From assembly GCA_951802425.1 (NCBI GenBank), contig OX637800.1:186001-250000 (forward strand): a stretch of DNA of 64,000 nt. The letters run 5' to 3'. Below, piece after piece: positions 53,863 through 64,000 of this stretch (its first letter is position 1; each line of letters starts with the position of its first letter). Both the position numbers and the translations under genes were made by a program. The notes below the pieces were generated by a model. That model worked only from the letters and a program-made list of their open reading frames with translations. It searched no databases and was not told the origin of the DNA. This stretch comes from Clavaria fumosa (taxonomy: Eukaryota > Basidiomycota > Agaricomycetes > Agaricales > Clavariaceae).

Positions 53863-54818
53863 TGTAGTAGGTATTACATGTATTTGCTGCAACTGCTTGA
53901 TTACAGTCAAGTTCTTCAGGGGGGGTCTGACCCAACACCTAAAACAGTGAGTGCAACCTTGGAGGATGTGGAGGATGAGTTAAATGAGTTGATAGGACGA
54001 GAGTACACGATGTCCAAAGTGTCCAATAGACTCCGATATCAGTCCGATATCAGATCTGATGTTGAGCAAGAGAGTAGTTGAAGATACGAAGGGCTGGCAA
54101 TGACGAAGGCCAGCAGAACGATGTGTACGACGGAGGATGAGCCTAATGGAGGTCACACAAGATGTGGGCGATGAGAATAAGCTGCTTTTTGTAGAGTCTG
54201 ATACGTTCTTAAGTACATTTTTGTAATTACAAATGCTCCGGATTGTACCGGATGATCTGGAGGTCATGGGGCATGAGGGAAGGTCATAGGTAAGATCATG
54301 TGGAGGTCATAGGTCATAGAAGAAATGGCATAGTATGTAGAAATGAAGAGTCCGAATTAATCGGTCATCGGGAACGCTGGTAGGAAAGAAGAGAAGGCAT
54401 AATCGAGTATAGTACATACATGGATCAGCGTAGATAAAACACTTTTGAGTGTAGAAATGTTTACAAATTCAGAGGAACACATGATATGAAATTTACAGCA
54501 TTTAAGGATGAAACAGGGGAGAGTACATGAAACATCAGTCACAAGGAGTGCTAAGCAGAGTAAAGTAATGAAATTGGAGTATATGGGCGCCATGGATCAC
54601 CTGTGTAATGTGGCAGCGGCGAGGAATTTGATTTAACGAGGGTCCGATATCGGATAGTTATTGGATGAGTATCAGGCTTTACGGATGGTCATCGGAGGGC
54701 ATTGGATGGTGTCGGATGGTGGTCGGTTCGCGTTGGATACAAGGTGGGTGTGTGCTGAGTTCTTCGGATGGTAGGTATCCATCATGTTTCCATGCTGGAG
54801 CTGTATGTTATCCTTACA
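53863..54818 (-). repeat. 5' LTR of Element 2 (956 bp)
   Basis: Partner of 43341-44296; followed on the right by the TSD GCAT and on the left by the primer-site-like TGGAGCCCACCGTGAGGGG (minus strand, about 53842-53860). Confidence 0.92.
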
Positions 54819-55333
54819 GCATTGTGAGGACCAAAGTTCTCTGTAAGTTGAGCAATGAACATTTTATAGTTTGAAAGGACTGGATGGTCTTCACCATCCA
54901 AGATCATCGGTTCAAACCATTCCAGGGCAAAGCCCCAGAGAAAAGAAAGGATGTAGCATACCTTATGAGAATCAGACTTGAACGCTCTTGGGTGATCAAG
55001 GAAGTTTAACTGGCATTGGACCAAGAAGCTTTTCAACTTCTTAGCATCCAAGCCATCAAATGTGTCAGGGTCACACAGTTTTACCATCTCTGGGCACTTG
55101 TTGGCATTAATAATCTGCTGAAGGAGACATGCTGGAGTTGGTTTGCACTCAGCTCAAGGTGTCGGAGGTTCATTTAGCTTGTTGTCATCGTCAGTGACTG
55201 AGGGATCTGACTCTTCATTGTGGTCTGGTGGTCTGGACACACTCAGAGTCAGAGTATTGTTGGCTGGTTCTGGAATGTCGACGTCATCGGCAACAGTAGG
55301 TGGAAGTCGAGCACTGGATCGTGTAGTAGGCAT
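54819..55333 (-). pseudogene. Element 1 gag, N-terminal part
   Basis: The ATG at 55333 starts MPTTRSSARLPPTVADD, followed by an acidic region, a TGA (55154-55156), and the capsid-like block MVKLCDPDTFDGLDAKKLKS, FLVQCQLNFLDHP, ALEWFEPMILDGEDHPVL and LTENFGPHNA. It stops where Element 2 was inserted and resumes at 43340. Confidence 0.82.
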
Positions 55334-55373
55334 TGTTGAGTTGGTATATATGAGGTTTGAAGTTTGAATATAC

Positions 55374-56090
55374 TGTCACAGTCCTAACAAGGTTAACAGC
55401 GAAGGGGTTAACAGAGCGGAATGGAGATGTATTATCGGAGTCCAATTGGAGTCCGATATCGGAGAAATGGAGTAGTATGTAGAGAAGAAGGAGTCTTATG
55501 GGACTGCGGCCTCAACGTATGTGTTGTGCCACCACATATATACCTTGTCCCTATTTATCAAACAGAAAACAATGCCAGAAAGAAATCAAACAGAGTAGTC
55601 AAACTCTGAGAATATCGGAGTCTGCCAGAGTTGATCAGAGTTGGCTGGAGTTAGTTGGATGATGATGAGGACGAAAGCTCAGAGATGTTTTAGGTCAAGA
55701 GACATTAATATTCGAACTGAGGAGCAGGGAGATACAGGTGGAAACTTATACTGCAAGGACAGAGTATAGGAGTAATGTGAAACAATGTACATATCAAATT
55801 ACTAGGAGAGTTTCACCACATGTGCCTGTGCAATTTTCATGGAACAAAGAAACAACAACAAAAAAGTGACTCCCATGGGTCAAGGGTATCCTCTCGATGG
55901 TAAACAGGATGAGGGGATGGAGGGAGAAGGTTCTGGAATGAAGTCCAAATGGTCCGAAGGCCGGCAGAGTAAAGTCCGATGGAGGTGTGGAACGGAGTGC
56001 ACAGAGTTACAGTGGAGCAGATCGGAGTTGGTATGGAGCTTGGAGTCTGGGGCAGGGATCATGCTTATGCAAGTGGATGGGGTCATAACA
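55374..56090 (-). repeat. 5' LTR of Element 1 (717 bp)
   Basis: Same boundaries and orientation as 36520-37256, followed by the TSD GGTGT at 56091-56095. The gag Met codon lies only about 40 bp inside (55333 on the minus strand). Confidence 0.9.
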
Positions 56091-56979
56091 GGTGTCAAAG
56101 ACCAACAGTGGTGATGGCATCCCACATTGATGGACCATCACACAAATGGGCTATACTGTCAGTCCTGGAACATGACTGGTTAGTCAGTGACTCTGTGACC
56201 ATGGCACTAAAGGTTGTGGTTTTGAGTATTAGTAGGGTCATGTGATGTTACCACAACACCTTGCTGAGATAACCGTGCTACTTCAGCAGCCACAGGCCTT
56301 GCCAAGATAACAGGGTATTAATCTAGACTAGTCACAGGACCTTAGTCTAGACTAATTAGCTAATAGCTCTGAAAGAGCAATGCTGGCTTCTTAGCCTAAC
56401 ACTTAGTCACACAATATATTGGGTCAGGGGGCATGCTGAACATGCTTTCCAGCAGCCTATTTATATTGTTTCAAAGGTAACTACTATTTACAGTAATTCT
56501 TAGAGAGGTCAAGAAATAATGCATAAATGGAAGGGAAAATAGATTCATTCCATAGAATTGACTAACAGCCACTCTCCAATATGTGCTTCATATTTATAGA
56601 GCTTATATAATAAATGATATACTGATTTATGACATAATTTCATTTAATAGCATTATGATGAGTTACTGTGAGTCATGTGCACTGCAGTACCATCTGGATA
56701 TGTGGGGGCAATGCCCACAGCATTGAAGCAAGGTTTCAGGCTTGGTTGAGACAGGCTCTTTGGAGTGCTTGTGGTTGTTGTTTGGTCCATATCACATGAC
56801 TTTGTCATAGCGAATCGTTTCGGCCGCAGAATGACTGCAGTTGGGGCCGGAAAGTCCTCAACTGTACCCATCCTCGCTATCAGCACATTGTGACACAACA
56901 CAGGGAGTGCCACATATACGCGATAGAGCTCAGGCTTTGCACGCACTCGAAGGCGATTGGAATTTTGTTGCTTGGGGAA
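56091..56979. other. Region right of Element 1
   Basis: Starts with the TSD GGTGT. 56280-56390 contains repeated TCTAGACTA/TAGTCTAGA palindromes; 56540-56640 is AT-rich. No coding frame is recognisable before the ATG at 56980. Confidence 0.4.
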
Positions 56980-58805
56980 ATGGACCCACTCGAAGCTTAT
57001 CGCGAGGCTTACCATGGCTTAGCAGGTCGTGTGGGAGCCGGGCTTCAGTCGCTTGTGCTTGATGTGAGTACCCTTGAAAGACTTCAGGGTGAAGTTTCAG
57101 AGCTTCGAATCGCCGCTGAAAGGGTATGTGGACGCTATTTTTCACAACGACTACCGGATAAATCCCGTTTCAGAATAGTGGTGTCTTTCCAGCTGGGGAG
57201 TACAGGACTCTATGTCACAGCCTCGATGCGATGCTGCATCACTTGGATGATGCTCGCCAACGTGCCTTGGATCCGCCAGACGAGCCGCTGTGCTCGTCGT
57301 GAGGAGTCATCAGCAAAGTAGTCGGCCTGGGCGTCCTCGCATCGAATTTGATCCACACTTTCTAGAATCCGCTTTACAGCTGCGTGGTCCTGCTGCTATT
57401 GCCAACGTCTTTGGGTGTAGCTCCCGAACCGTGAGGAGGAGAGCTTTAGAATGCGGTTTTCTCCCCGCTGGTGAATCGCCATTTCAGACCATCGAACGCC
57501 AGGACGGAACTACGTATCAGTATCACGTCCGCACACCCAGACACACTCGGATGTCTCTCATATCGGATGAAGATCTTGACAAGCTTGTTGGGGACATCCT
57601 CAGAGATTTTCCCTCTTTTGGACGTCGATTGATTGACGGCCATTTGAAGAGTTTGCGCATTCATGTTCCAAGAAGTAGGGTTACAGCTGCATACCTTCGC
57701 GTCAACGGACCTCCACCTATCTTTGGCCAGCGACGGATACAGCGAAGAGTTTACAATGTTGTAGGCATCAATTCTCTTTGGCATCATGATGGCCAACATG
57801 GTCTGTATTTTTCTTTCCATCTATGCTTGTCTCACTGTCAATGTTAGGGCTGATCCGATATAAATTGATCATACATGCCTTCATTGATGGAAGATCACGG
57901 GCAGTAACTGGGGCTGGAGTGCATAACAATAATCGTGCATCCACAGTGTTGTGTCTGTTCCTGGAGGCGACACGATGATATGGAATTCCAAGGCGGATTA
58001 GAGGTGATCATGGCACAGAAAATATTGAGGTTGCCAAATGGATTGATGAATATCATGGCGGAGCTGCCTATATCTGGGGACCGTGAGTGCACACTTACAA
58101 ACTGGTTTCAAGTCTTATGAGGTCTGTAGAAGCGTCCATAATACCCGTGCTGAGAGGCTATGGTATGATGTCACCCAAGGGATGGGAGCGAAGTGGAAGG
58201 ATTTTTTCATGAGCTTGGAAGCTAATGAGGATCTGGATCCAGACTGTTCCGCCCACATCTGGCTTCTGCATTGGCTATTCCTTGATGCGATCAACCAAGA
58301 CCTTGAGGAATGGGTGGAAGCATGGAACCACCATATTATCTCCCTCAAAGATGAGCCCAACAGGAGCCCCATGGACCTTTTCACATTTGGGATTCTAGAA
58401 GATGGTCCTCGGGGGATACACCATCTTCTTGCTCATGATGGGAATGATTGGGTTGGTGGTCCTTCTGATGAGGGAAACCCTGGCATCATAGAATATGGTA
58501 TTGATTGGGAGGTCATGGATGATCCTATCCTCATGCGTCATTTCCATGAAAACAATCCAGGGGATTGGGATAATGATGAAGAAGAGGTGGACATGACCTT
58601 TGATTCAGATCGGTTCCCAGCCCATGTTACACATATCGAGTGTGAGGTAGAGGAAGATGTGGTTTCAGCAGACTTTAAAGCAGCATTGCAGCAACTATTG
58701 GAAGGTGACCCCCAACTTGACCTTGGTTCCAGGGAGATGACAGCTCGTCGTTTTGTCTGGCAGAGGGCATTGCAACATTGTCGAGATTTGGCTCAACAAG
58801 AATAA
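56980..58805 (+). pseudogene. DDE integrase-like transposase gene of the agaricomycete rve type (decayed)
   Basis: Exon 1 (56980-57123, MDPLEAYREAYHGLAGRVG) joins 57174 in phase. The next block runs HSLDAMLHHLDDARQRALDP, then a one-base shift near 57290 precedes RPGRPRIEFDPHFLESAL and a helix-turn-helix (IANVFGCSSRTVRRRALECG). The catalytic core follows: SLWHHDGQHG (first Asp), an intron, FIDGRSRAVTGAGVHNNNR, RIRGDHGTENIEVAKW (second Asp), another intron, and RSVHNTRAERLWYDV (Glu). The tail has HIWLLHWLFLDAINQDLEEW and a long acidic C-terminus ending at 58805. A TGA at 57976-57978 (after ATR) plus the frameshift make this copy inactive. The family is common in agaricomycetes, with retroviral-type integrase fold but no retroelement around it. 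Confidence 0.72.
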
Positions 58806-59470
58806 ATTGCCTTCAGATAGCCATGTAGTTTAGGCCATGACCATGTATTGTCAAATTTTCTGTCAGTCTGTCAATCCTGCTGAAGTGATAGTGTTTCAAA
58901 AAGTGCCAGAAAAGGATTTTCAAAGGAGTCAATTTTTTCCATGCATTTGTTGCTGAGACAAATTCAAACCATAATAATACTACCCAAAAAATTAGAAGAA
59001 AAATTTAAAATATTATAACCCTACAACTTTTGTATTTTCTGACCAACTTGGATATGTGAAATAATCTTTTCTAAAAAAAATCAAAAATTTTCCCAATATG
59101 TGAAACCAGTTTTGAGGCCTACAAATTTTAACTTTTTTTGCATCCTTTATCATAATTCTATAAGTCTGCCATGAATGCTGTGCAAAGCAGAGGAGGTTGA
59201 TTGGATTAGTCTTTTCCCATGCTGAAAAGAGGCAGAGGAAAATACTCTATTGGCAATGTGTCATGTCAGATAGTCAGGCAGAGCCAGAGCAAAGTCCTGT
59301 TGTGGTGAACCCAACTGTAGGGGCAAGGGTGTAAGACAGTTGTACAGGTAGAGTGAAGAATGAATGAATTCCAAAGTCTGGAGAATCAAGGGAAAGATGG
59401 GCTACTTATATACTGAGGGTATGAATATTGGCAAGGGGACTACAATGTCACTAAGATATTAAAGTAACAG
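58806..59470. other. AT-rich intergenic DNA
   Basis: 58850-59170 is strongly AT-rich with poly-A/T runs and no frames of interest; 59270-59470 is unrelated filler up to the solo LTR. Nothing else is seen. Confidence 0.4.
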
Positions 59471-59475
59471 GATGA

Positions 59476-60222
59476 TGTCAAGGTCCAGTCAAGGTCCAAG
59501 GGGCAAGAAGGTCAGAAGTATGTCAGTAACAAAGTCCAGTCAGAGTCTGATGTCAAGGAGGCAATATAGAGGTGAGAGGGTTTGGAGGGAGTGGGACTGT
59601 GGCCTCAACTTATGTGTTGTGCCACCACATATATACAAGTCCCTATTTGACAGATTGACAGTTGCAGACAAGAGGATGCAGAGACAGAAGATAACTCTGG
59701 AGTCCATCAGAGTTAAGCAGATAAGCATTGAGAGCATTGAGGGTGATGAGGAAGAAGCACAAGGAGGAAGAGGACAAGAGATATTAATATTCAAACTGGG
59801 GGGTATAGAGGTACATGTGAAGATCTTATACTATGAGGACAGGAGCTTAGTAATACTTATGAAACATTGTATGCTACAGATTTCATAGTATGTTTTGTAG
59901 TAAGCATCAAGTATAGTTTGGACCATGCATGTGATAGATGATGTTCCCATGGATGTAGGACAGTGTCCTTATGTCTCTAACCAAGGTGATGTTCCCATGG
60001 ATGTAGGACAGTGTCCTTATGTCTCCAACCAAGGACTAATGCCAGGAAGTTGTCCAATGTGAAGTCCATGAAGTCCAAAGTGAGGAGGGAATGGAGTCCA
60101 GGTAAGGAGTGGAGCAGAGTATGCAGACATGATATGGAGCAGATTGGAGTTCATCAGAGTTGTCATAGGGTGTGGAGTCTGGAGTGGGGGCAATGGTCAT
60201 GTGATTGAAATGGATCATAACA
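59476..60222 (-). repeat. Solo LTR related to the Element 1 LTRs
   Basis: TGTCAAGGTCC ... GGATCATAACA, 747 bp, flanked by GATGA on both sides (59471-59475 and 60223-60227), a 5-bp target duplication. It shares the block GTGTTGTGCCACCACATATA with the Element 1 LTR. A 48-bp internal duplication (GATGTTCCCATGGATGTAGG at 59940 and 59988) is specific to this subfamily. Confidence 0.85.
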
Positions 60223-60431
60223 GATGATACCAATAGTGTAGGTCAGGGAAATGGAGCAGATGATGAGGGTGATGAAAGATGAGCAGTATGGCTGACACCC
60301 TACACTCTGGTGATCACCATGTTGCACTTTGAATTATTCTTCTGGTGCCCAGCAAGGCAGTCCTGTTTTTGTGCTTACCAAGATTCATATTACTGTATCT
60401 GGAAGTTCATGTCATGTGAACTCCAGGTCCC

Positions 60432-60659
60432 TGTTAGGATGGCTTACATAAGCCACCTGGGTGATGTAATTGGAAAATCACATGACTTCCATATCAGGAT
60501 GGTCATGTGATGCAGTGGGTCTGAGCATGGGAATTTCAGCAAGTCCCAAAGCACTTGCTATATATACTTTCACTTTTCACTATTTGTACTCTTTTCCCCT
60601 TATGTTAGTATTGTTGTCATGACCTTACAATTAAGTTGTGTGAGACCCAGTCTGATATA
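60432..60659 (+). repeat. Partial LTR of a third, short LTR family
   Basis: Shares TGTTAGGAT at its start and TAGTATTGT(T/C)GTCATGACC, then GTGTGAGACCCAGTCTGATA at its end, with 61071-61362. A TATATATA lies at 60559. It is shortened internally relative to that copy. Confidence 0.65.
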
Positions 60660-60701
60660 ATACTAACATCCACCCATCCACCCTAGCCTGTCCTAACCTG
60701 G

Positions 60702-60985
60702 CTAGCCTGGACCCTTAATTTCAAACTGTGACACATTGTCACAGTTAAGCCCCTACCATCCTCTTTTCCTTTACCCTGCCTTGCCCACAGTGTGTAACAG
60801 AACTGCACAATAATTTTACTGTGTGTAGATACACTAGCCCCATGTCCTAACCCACTAGCCTGGACCCTTAATTTCAAACTGTGACACATTGTCACAGCTC
60901 AGCCCCTATCATCCCCTTCTCCTTTACCTTGCCCACAGTGTGTAACAGAACCATGTGACATTTTTACTGTGTGTAGATACACATG
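60702..60985. repeat. Tandem duplication, period about 153 bp, with a palindrome
   Basis: The block starting CTAGCCTGGACCCTTAATTT occurs twice (near 60701 and 60856) and includes the inverted repeat AACTGTGACA-CAT-TGTCACAG(T/C)T. The two copies differ by small changes. It separates the two third-family LTR copies. Confidence 0.75.
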
Positions 60986-61070
60986 ACCAGACCTGGAGGA
61001 CAACCACTGTGACCCTCCCCAAGTGATACTGAGTGCCCAAGGCCTGGAACCTTATTTTTCAGTGCCATAG

Positions 61071-61362
61071 TGTTAGGATCGCTTACATAAGCATTGAAAA
61101 AGAGCAGTTGTGGAGAAACTGGGAAGGGTTGTTGGAAGGTCACATGACCTGTGGCTGTGTCCAAAATTATGTAATCGGAAGGTCACATGACCTGGGCCTG
61201 GGCGCATCACGTGATCCGAGGGTCCAAGCGTGGGAAAGTCGGCAAGTGCCGGGGTTCCCGCTATATATACTTCGTCTTTTCCATTTTTGTACTCTTTTCC
61301 CCTTATCTTAGTATTGTCGTCATGACCTTACGCTTAAGTTGTGTGAGACCCAGTCTGATACA
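61071..61362 (+). repeat. LTR of the third family (292 bp)
   Basis: TGTTAGGATC ... GTCTGATACA has TG...CA ends, a CTATATATAC TATA-like box at 61260 and a polyadenylation-like tail. It contains repeated GGTCACATGACCT palindromes (61137, 61181). A gag fragment follows within a few bases, so it is the 5' LTR of a plus-strand element. Confidence 0.7.
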
Positions 61363-61365
61363 TAG

Positions 61366-61630
61366 ACTGATGCTGGACCTAGCTGTTGCCCCCTTTGACA
61401 GGCAGAAAAGGAACTTTCATACATTCCTCCAATCACTTTGCTTCCTGTTTATGGCGAACCCAACTGTTTATGCTACAGACCTGGTGAAGGTCCTCTTTGC
61501 TCTGAGCAAAATCACTGAAGATGGATTTGCCTTGGAATGGGCAAATATGAAAGCAGAAAAGATCCTGGGTGGTGGCAAGGCTGGAACCTGGGTAGAGTTT
61601 GTGGAGGAAATGAAACAGGCATTTGACTGA
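61366..61630 (+). pseudogene. Gag fragment of the third LTR family
   Basis: The plus frame gives VAPFDRQKRNFHTFLQSLCF, LFALSKITEDGFALEWANM and WVEFVEEMKQAFD, the pattern of fungal gypsy capsid regions. The frame ends at TGA 61628-61630 and an inverted LTR piece follows at once, so only about 90 residues remain. Confidence 0.65.
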
Positions 61631-61654
61631 ATGACCAATCAACTACTCTCACAG

Positions 61655-61731
61655 ACTATCAGACTTAGTCTCACACACTTAATTGTAAGGTCAATGATGA
61701 TGATACTAACATAAGGGGGAAAGGGTACAAG
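61655..61731 (-). repeat. Inverted piece of the third-family LTR
   Basis: Reverse complement of the 3' end of the LTR at 61071-61362 (GTATCAGACTGGGTC-like, then TTAATTGTAAGGTCA and ACTAACATAAGGGG). Its presence in opposite orientation shows rearrangement or a second insertion. Confidence 0.6.
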
Positions 61732-62328
61732 GGTTATGATCTGTTCCAATCACATGACCATCATCCCCACTCCAGACTCTGCACCCTATGCCAACTCCAA
61801 TAAACTCTGATCTGCTCTGTGTTATGTCCACATACTCTGCTCCACTCTTTACTCAGACTCTGTTCCCTTGTTACTTCAGACTTCATGGACTTTGCATTAA
61901 ATGACCTCCTGGCATCAGTCCTTGGTTGGAGACATAAGGACACTGTCCTACATCCATGGGAACATTGTCTATCACATGCATGGGAACATTGTCTATCACA
62001 TGCATGGGAACATCATCTATCACATGCATGGTCCAAACTATACTTGATGCTTACTACAAAACATACAACTCTCAATGCTTATCCACTTAACTCTGATGGA
62101 CTCTGGAGTTACCTTCTGTCTCTTGCATCCTCTCATCTGCAACTGTCAACCTGTCAAATAGGGATGTATATATATGTGGTGGCACAACACATAAGTTGAG
62201 GCCACAATCCCACCCTCTCTTAACCCTCTCACCTCTTCATTGCTTATTCAACATTGGACTCCAACCAGACTTTGATACCCATTATACCTCTGACCCTCTC
62301 ACCCCTGAACCTTGACTGGACCTTGACA
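61732..62328 (+). repeat. 5' LTR of Element 3 (gypsy, plus strand)
   Basis: Reverse-complement relative of the Element 1 LTRs: starts (G)GTTATGATC and ends CCTTGACA, followed by GTATATTCAAACTTCACACC, which matches the first bases after the 5' LTR of Element 1. Four CATGCATGGGAACATTGTCT-type units (about 61950-62030) are a short tandem repeat inside. Confidence 0.75.
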
Positions 62329-62373
62329 GTATATTCAAACTTCACACCTCATATATACAACAATCAACAATGC

Positions 62374-63089
62374 TGTCAAGGTCCTATCACAGAGGGTGCA
62401 AAAGGTTAAGCAGAAATGGAGATAATGTCAGAGTCTGCTCAGAGTCTGAGAGGGTAAGCAAGCAGAGTCAGAGGTGTAATTAGCAGAATGAGAATGGGAC
62501 TGCAGCCTCAACATACATGTTGTGCCCCTGCATGTATACCTGTCCTGTATTTACCTAAGAGCACAATGCCCAAGACAAGACTAGAATTTGGAGTCAGATA
62601 TCAGAGTCTGTCACAGTTGATCAGAGTCAATCAGAGGATGTTCAGGATGTTGAGGATGATGAGGACGAAGCTCTGAGACTTATAGGAACAAGAGATGATA
62701 ATATTTGAACTAAGGAACAGAGAGATACAAGTGGGATCTTATACTGCAAGGACAGGAGTATAGGAGTACTCTGAAACATAGTATATCAAATATTCAGGAG
62801 AGTTTCACCACTAGTGCCTGTGCAATTTTCATGGGACAAAGAAATGATAACAATAATGACTCCCATGGGTCATGGGCATCCTCCCATTGGTTACCAGATG
62901 AGAGGGATGCTTGAAGAAGATTCTGTAACAAAGTCCACAGGGTCTGAAGAATGAAGAACAGAGTCTGAGGGAGTGTTGGAGCAGAGTACATGGAGTTACA
63001 GCAGAGTGGAATGGAGGAAGCCAGAGTTGGTTCAGAGTCCAAGGCCCAGAGTGAAGATAATGTTTATGTTATCAGACAGGGTCATTACA
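62374..63089 (-). repeat. Solo LTR inserted at the gag start of Element 3
   Basis: TGTCAAGG ... GTCATTACA, 716 bp, flanked by AATGC on both sides (62369-62373 and 63090-63094). The duplicated target contains the gag ATG, so the insertion left a new ATG at 63091 in front of the gag frame. Confidence 0.85.
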
Positions 63090-63090
63090 A

Positions 63091-64000
63091 ATGCTGACTA
63101 CATGTGCTGGTACATGTGTTCCCCCTCAAACACCTGAAATCCCCAATATCTCTGAACCTACTGAGGTCGCCCTGAGTGTTTCAACACTGACAGAATGCAA
63201 TGACAAATCAGAACCCTTGGTAATTGACAATGACATGGACAACCATGACCTTCTGACACCCCATACTGATTGTGATGTCACTCCCACTCGTCTCCTGAAG
63301 GTGATGATTCAAGTGATGAGACATCCAGAAATGGTCAAACTGCATGATCCAGACATGTTCAATGGGCAGGACCCCAAGAAGCTGAAAAGCTTTCTGGTCC
63401 AGTGCCAACTCAGCTTCATCAATTGCCCTCATGCATTTGACTCCAACTCACAAAAGGTAAATTATGTTCTCTCCTATCTCTGGGGCTCTGCCCTGGAATG
63501 GTTTGAACCAATGATCCTGGATGAGGAAGCTCATCTGGTTCTCTTGAACTATCAGCTGTTCTCTAAACAGCTTATGGGGAATTTTGGTCTGTACAATGCA
63601 ATCTGAGAGGCAGAGTTTGAACTTGAACAACTCTGGATGTGCAAGGACCCCAAGTTGACGAAATACACATTTTGTTCAACCCATTGGGCAGCAGTCATCA
63701 ATTGGGATGAGTACACTTTGCAGCGGCAGTTCTACAAAGGACTTGCCAGCTGCATCAAGGATGAGATCACTTGTATTGAGTGTGTGGATACACTCTGTGG
63801 ACTCCACTACTGGGCCCAGCAACTGGAGATCTCTCAAGACTCCATTAAGGTGCCCACACCTAATACAAAGAGTAAAGGTTCCATGGACATTAAGAAGTCC
63901 CCAAGCATGTCCAATGCTGCAAAGAAGTCTGACAAACATCCAGACCAGCATCTGACAAACTCCTCTTCCAATTCTGGACCCTCAGGGTCTAAGTCCATTG
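63091..64000 (+). pseudogene. Element 3 gag, runs off the window
   Basis: The plus strand encodes a gag of the Element 1 family: MLTTCAGTCVPPQTPEIPN, acidic linker, MVKLHDPDMFNGQDPKKLKS, FLVQCQLSFINCP, ALEWFEPMILDEEAHLVLLN and FGLYNAI, then a TGA (63604-63606) where Element 1 has a Cys-Lys codon pair, and EAEFELEQLWMCKDPKLTK, YTLQRQFYKGLASCIKDE. The zinc knuckle and pol lie beyond the edge. With the 5' LTR at 61732 it belongs to a third gypsy copy on the plus strand. Confidence 0.78.

Larger units (their letters stand above)
43341..54818 (-). mobile_element. Element 2: second-clade Ty3/gypsy retrotransposon nested in Element 1 gag
   Basis: Two 956-bp LTRs (43341-44296 and 53863-54818) start TGTAGTAGG and end CCTTACA on the plus strand; flanking GCAT (43337-43340, 54819-54822) is the target duplication, and joining the flanks restores the Element 1 gag sequence. 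Next to the 5' LTR the minus strand has TGGAGCCCACCGTGAGGGG, which looks like a tRNA primer-binding site, and AGGAGAA precedes the 3' LTR as a polypurine tract. Coding order is gag, protease, RT, RNase H, integrase, then an antisense ORF. The RT active site reads FVDD and the protease DQGS, features of a widespread agaricomycete gypsy clade without chromodomain. Stops show it is inactive. Confidence 0.92.
36520..56090 (-). mobile_element. Element 1: chromodomain Ty3/gypsy retrotransposon, split by Element 2
   Basis: Direct LTRs lie at 36520-37256 (3' LTR) and 55374-56090 (5' LTR); each begins TGTCACAG and ends CATAACA on the plus strand. The flanking 5-bp GGTGT (36515-36519 and 56091-56095) is a perfect target-site duplication. 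Transcription order on the minus strand is gag, protease, RT, RNase H, integrase, chromodomain, then an antisense ORF before the 3' LTR. Removing Element 2 (43341-54818) leaves about 8.1 kb. Every coding block carries stops, so it cannot move by itself. No TGG-type primer site follows the 5' LTR, which would fit a Tf1/sushi-like self-priming element; that is inference. Confidence 0.92.

Overview
The window looks like a TE-rich accessory region of an agaricomycete (mushroom-forming basidiomycete) genome. The signs are 42-58 nt GT-AG introns in nearly every gene, an intact KDZ (Kyakuja-Dileera-Zisupton) transposase with a CxC zinc cluster, chromodomain Ty3/gypsy elements, several lineage-expanded fungal hypothetical families, and decayed fragments of ordinary fungal genes. 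I cannot name a species. All identifications come from reading translations and recalled family motifs; no search was run.

Layout. 1-5.9 kb: a broken 5' piece of a UCH37-type ubiquitin hydrolase, a five-exon lineage-specific gene, and fold-back repeats. 5,953-25,336: one very large (19.4 kb) KDZ DNA transposon. Its ends are inverted repeats: a 126-bp cap (three mismatches between ends) followed by about 4.0 kb (left) and 4.5 kb (right) of a 43-bp satellite in opposite orientation. Between the arms lie an 804-aa minus-strand gene of unknown function, a 76-bp inverted repeat, minisatellites, a PHD-finger gene whose N-terminus imitates the histone H3 tail (one premature stop), and an intact 11-exon, 1,040-aa KDZ transposase. 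25.3-33.6 kb: a gene with a signal-like N-terminus, uncertain ORFs, truncated fragments of dethiobiotin synthetase and an FAD oxidoreductase, a conserved basidiomycete gene with a TAG stop, and a SAM-like-domain gene. 33.9-36.5 kb: decayed plus-strand gypsy remnants. 36,520-56,090: a chromodomain gypsy element (Element 1, minus strand, TSD GGTGT) interrupted in gag by a second gypsy element of another clade (Element 2, 43,341-54,818, minus strand, TSD GCAT). 56.1-64 kb: a decayed DDE integrase-like transposase gene, solo LTRs with 5-bp TSDs, a small third LTR family, and the 5' part of another gypsy element running off the edge.

How the parts relate. The KDZ element is the coherent system: transposase, a chromatin-type cargo protein (H3-tail mimic plus PHD-like zinc finger), a second cargo gene, and ends carrying roughly 200 copies of a 43-bp repeat that could serve as binding sites. 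Separately, both gypsy elements, although from different clades, carry between integrase and 3' LTR an ANTISENSE ORF encoding a coiled coil plus an exact Zn(II)2Cys6 cysteine pattern. The gypsy genes are riddled with stops, whereas the KDZ transposase reads through cleanly once its introns are removed, suggesting it arrived later or was maintained longer.
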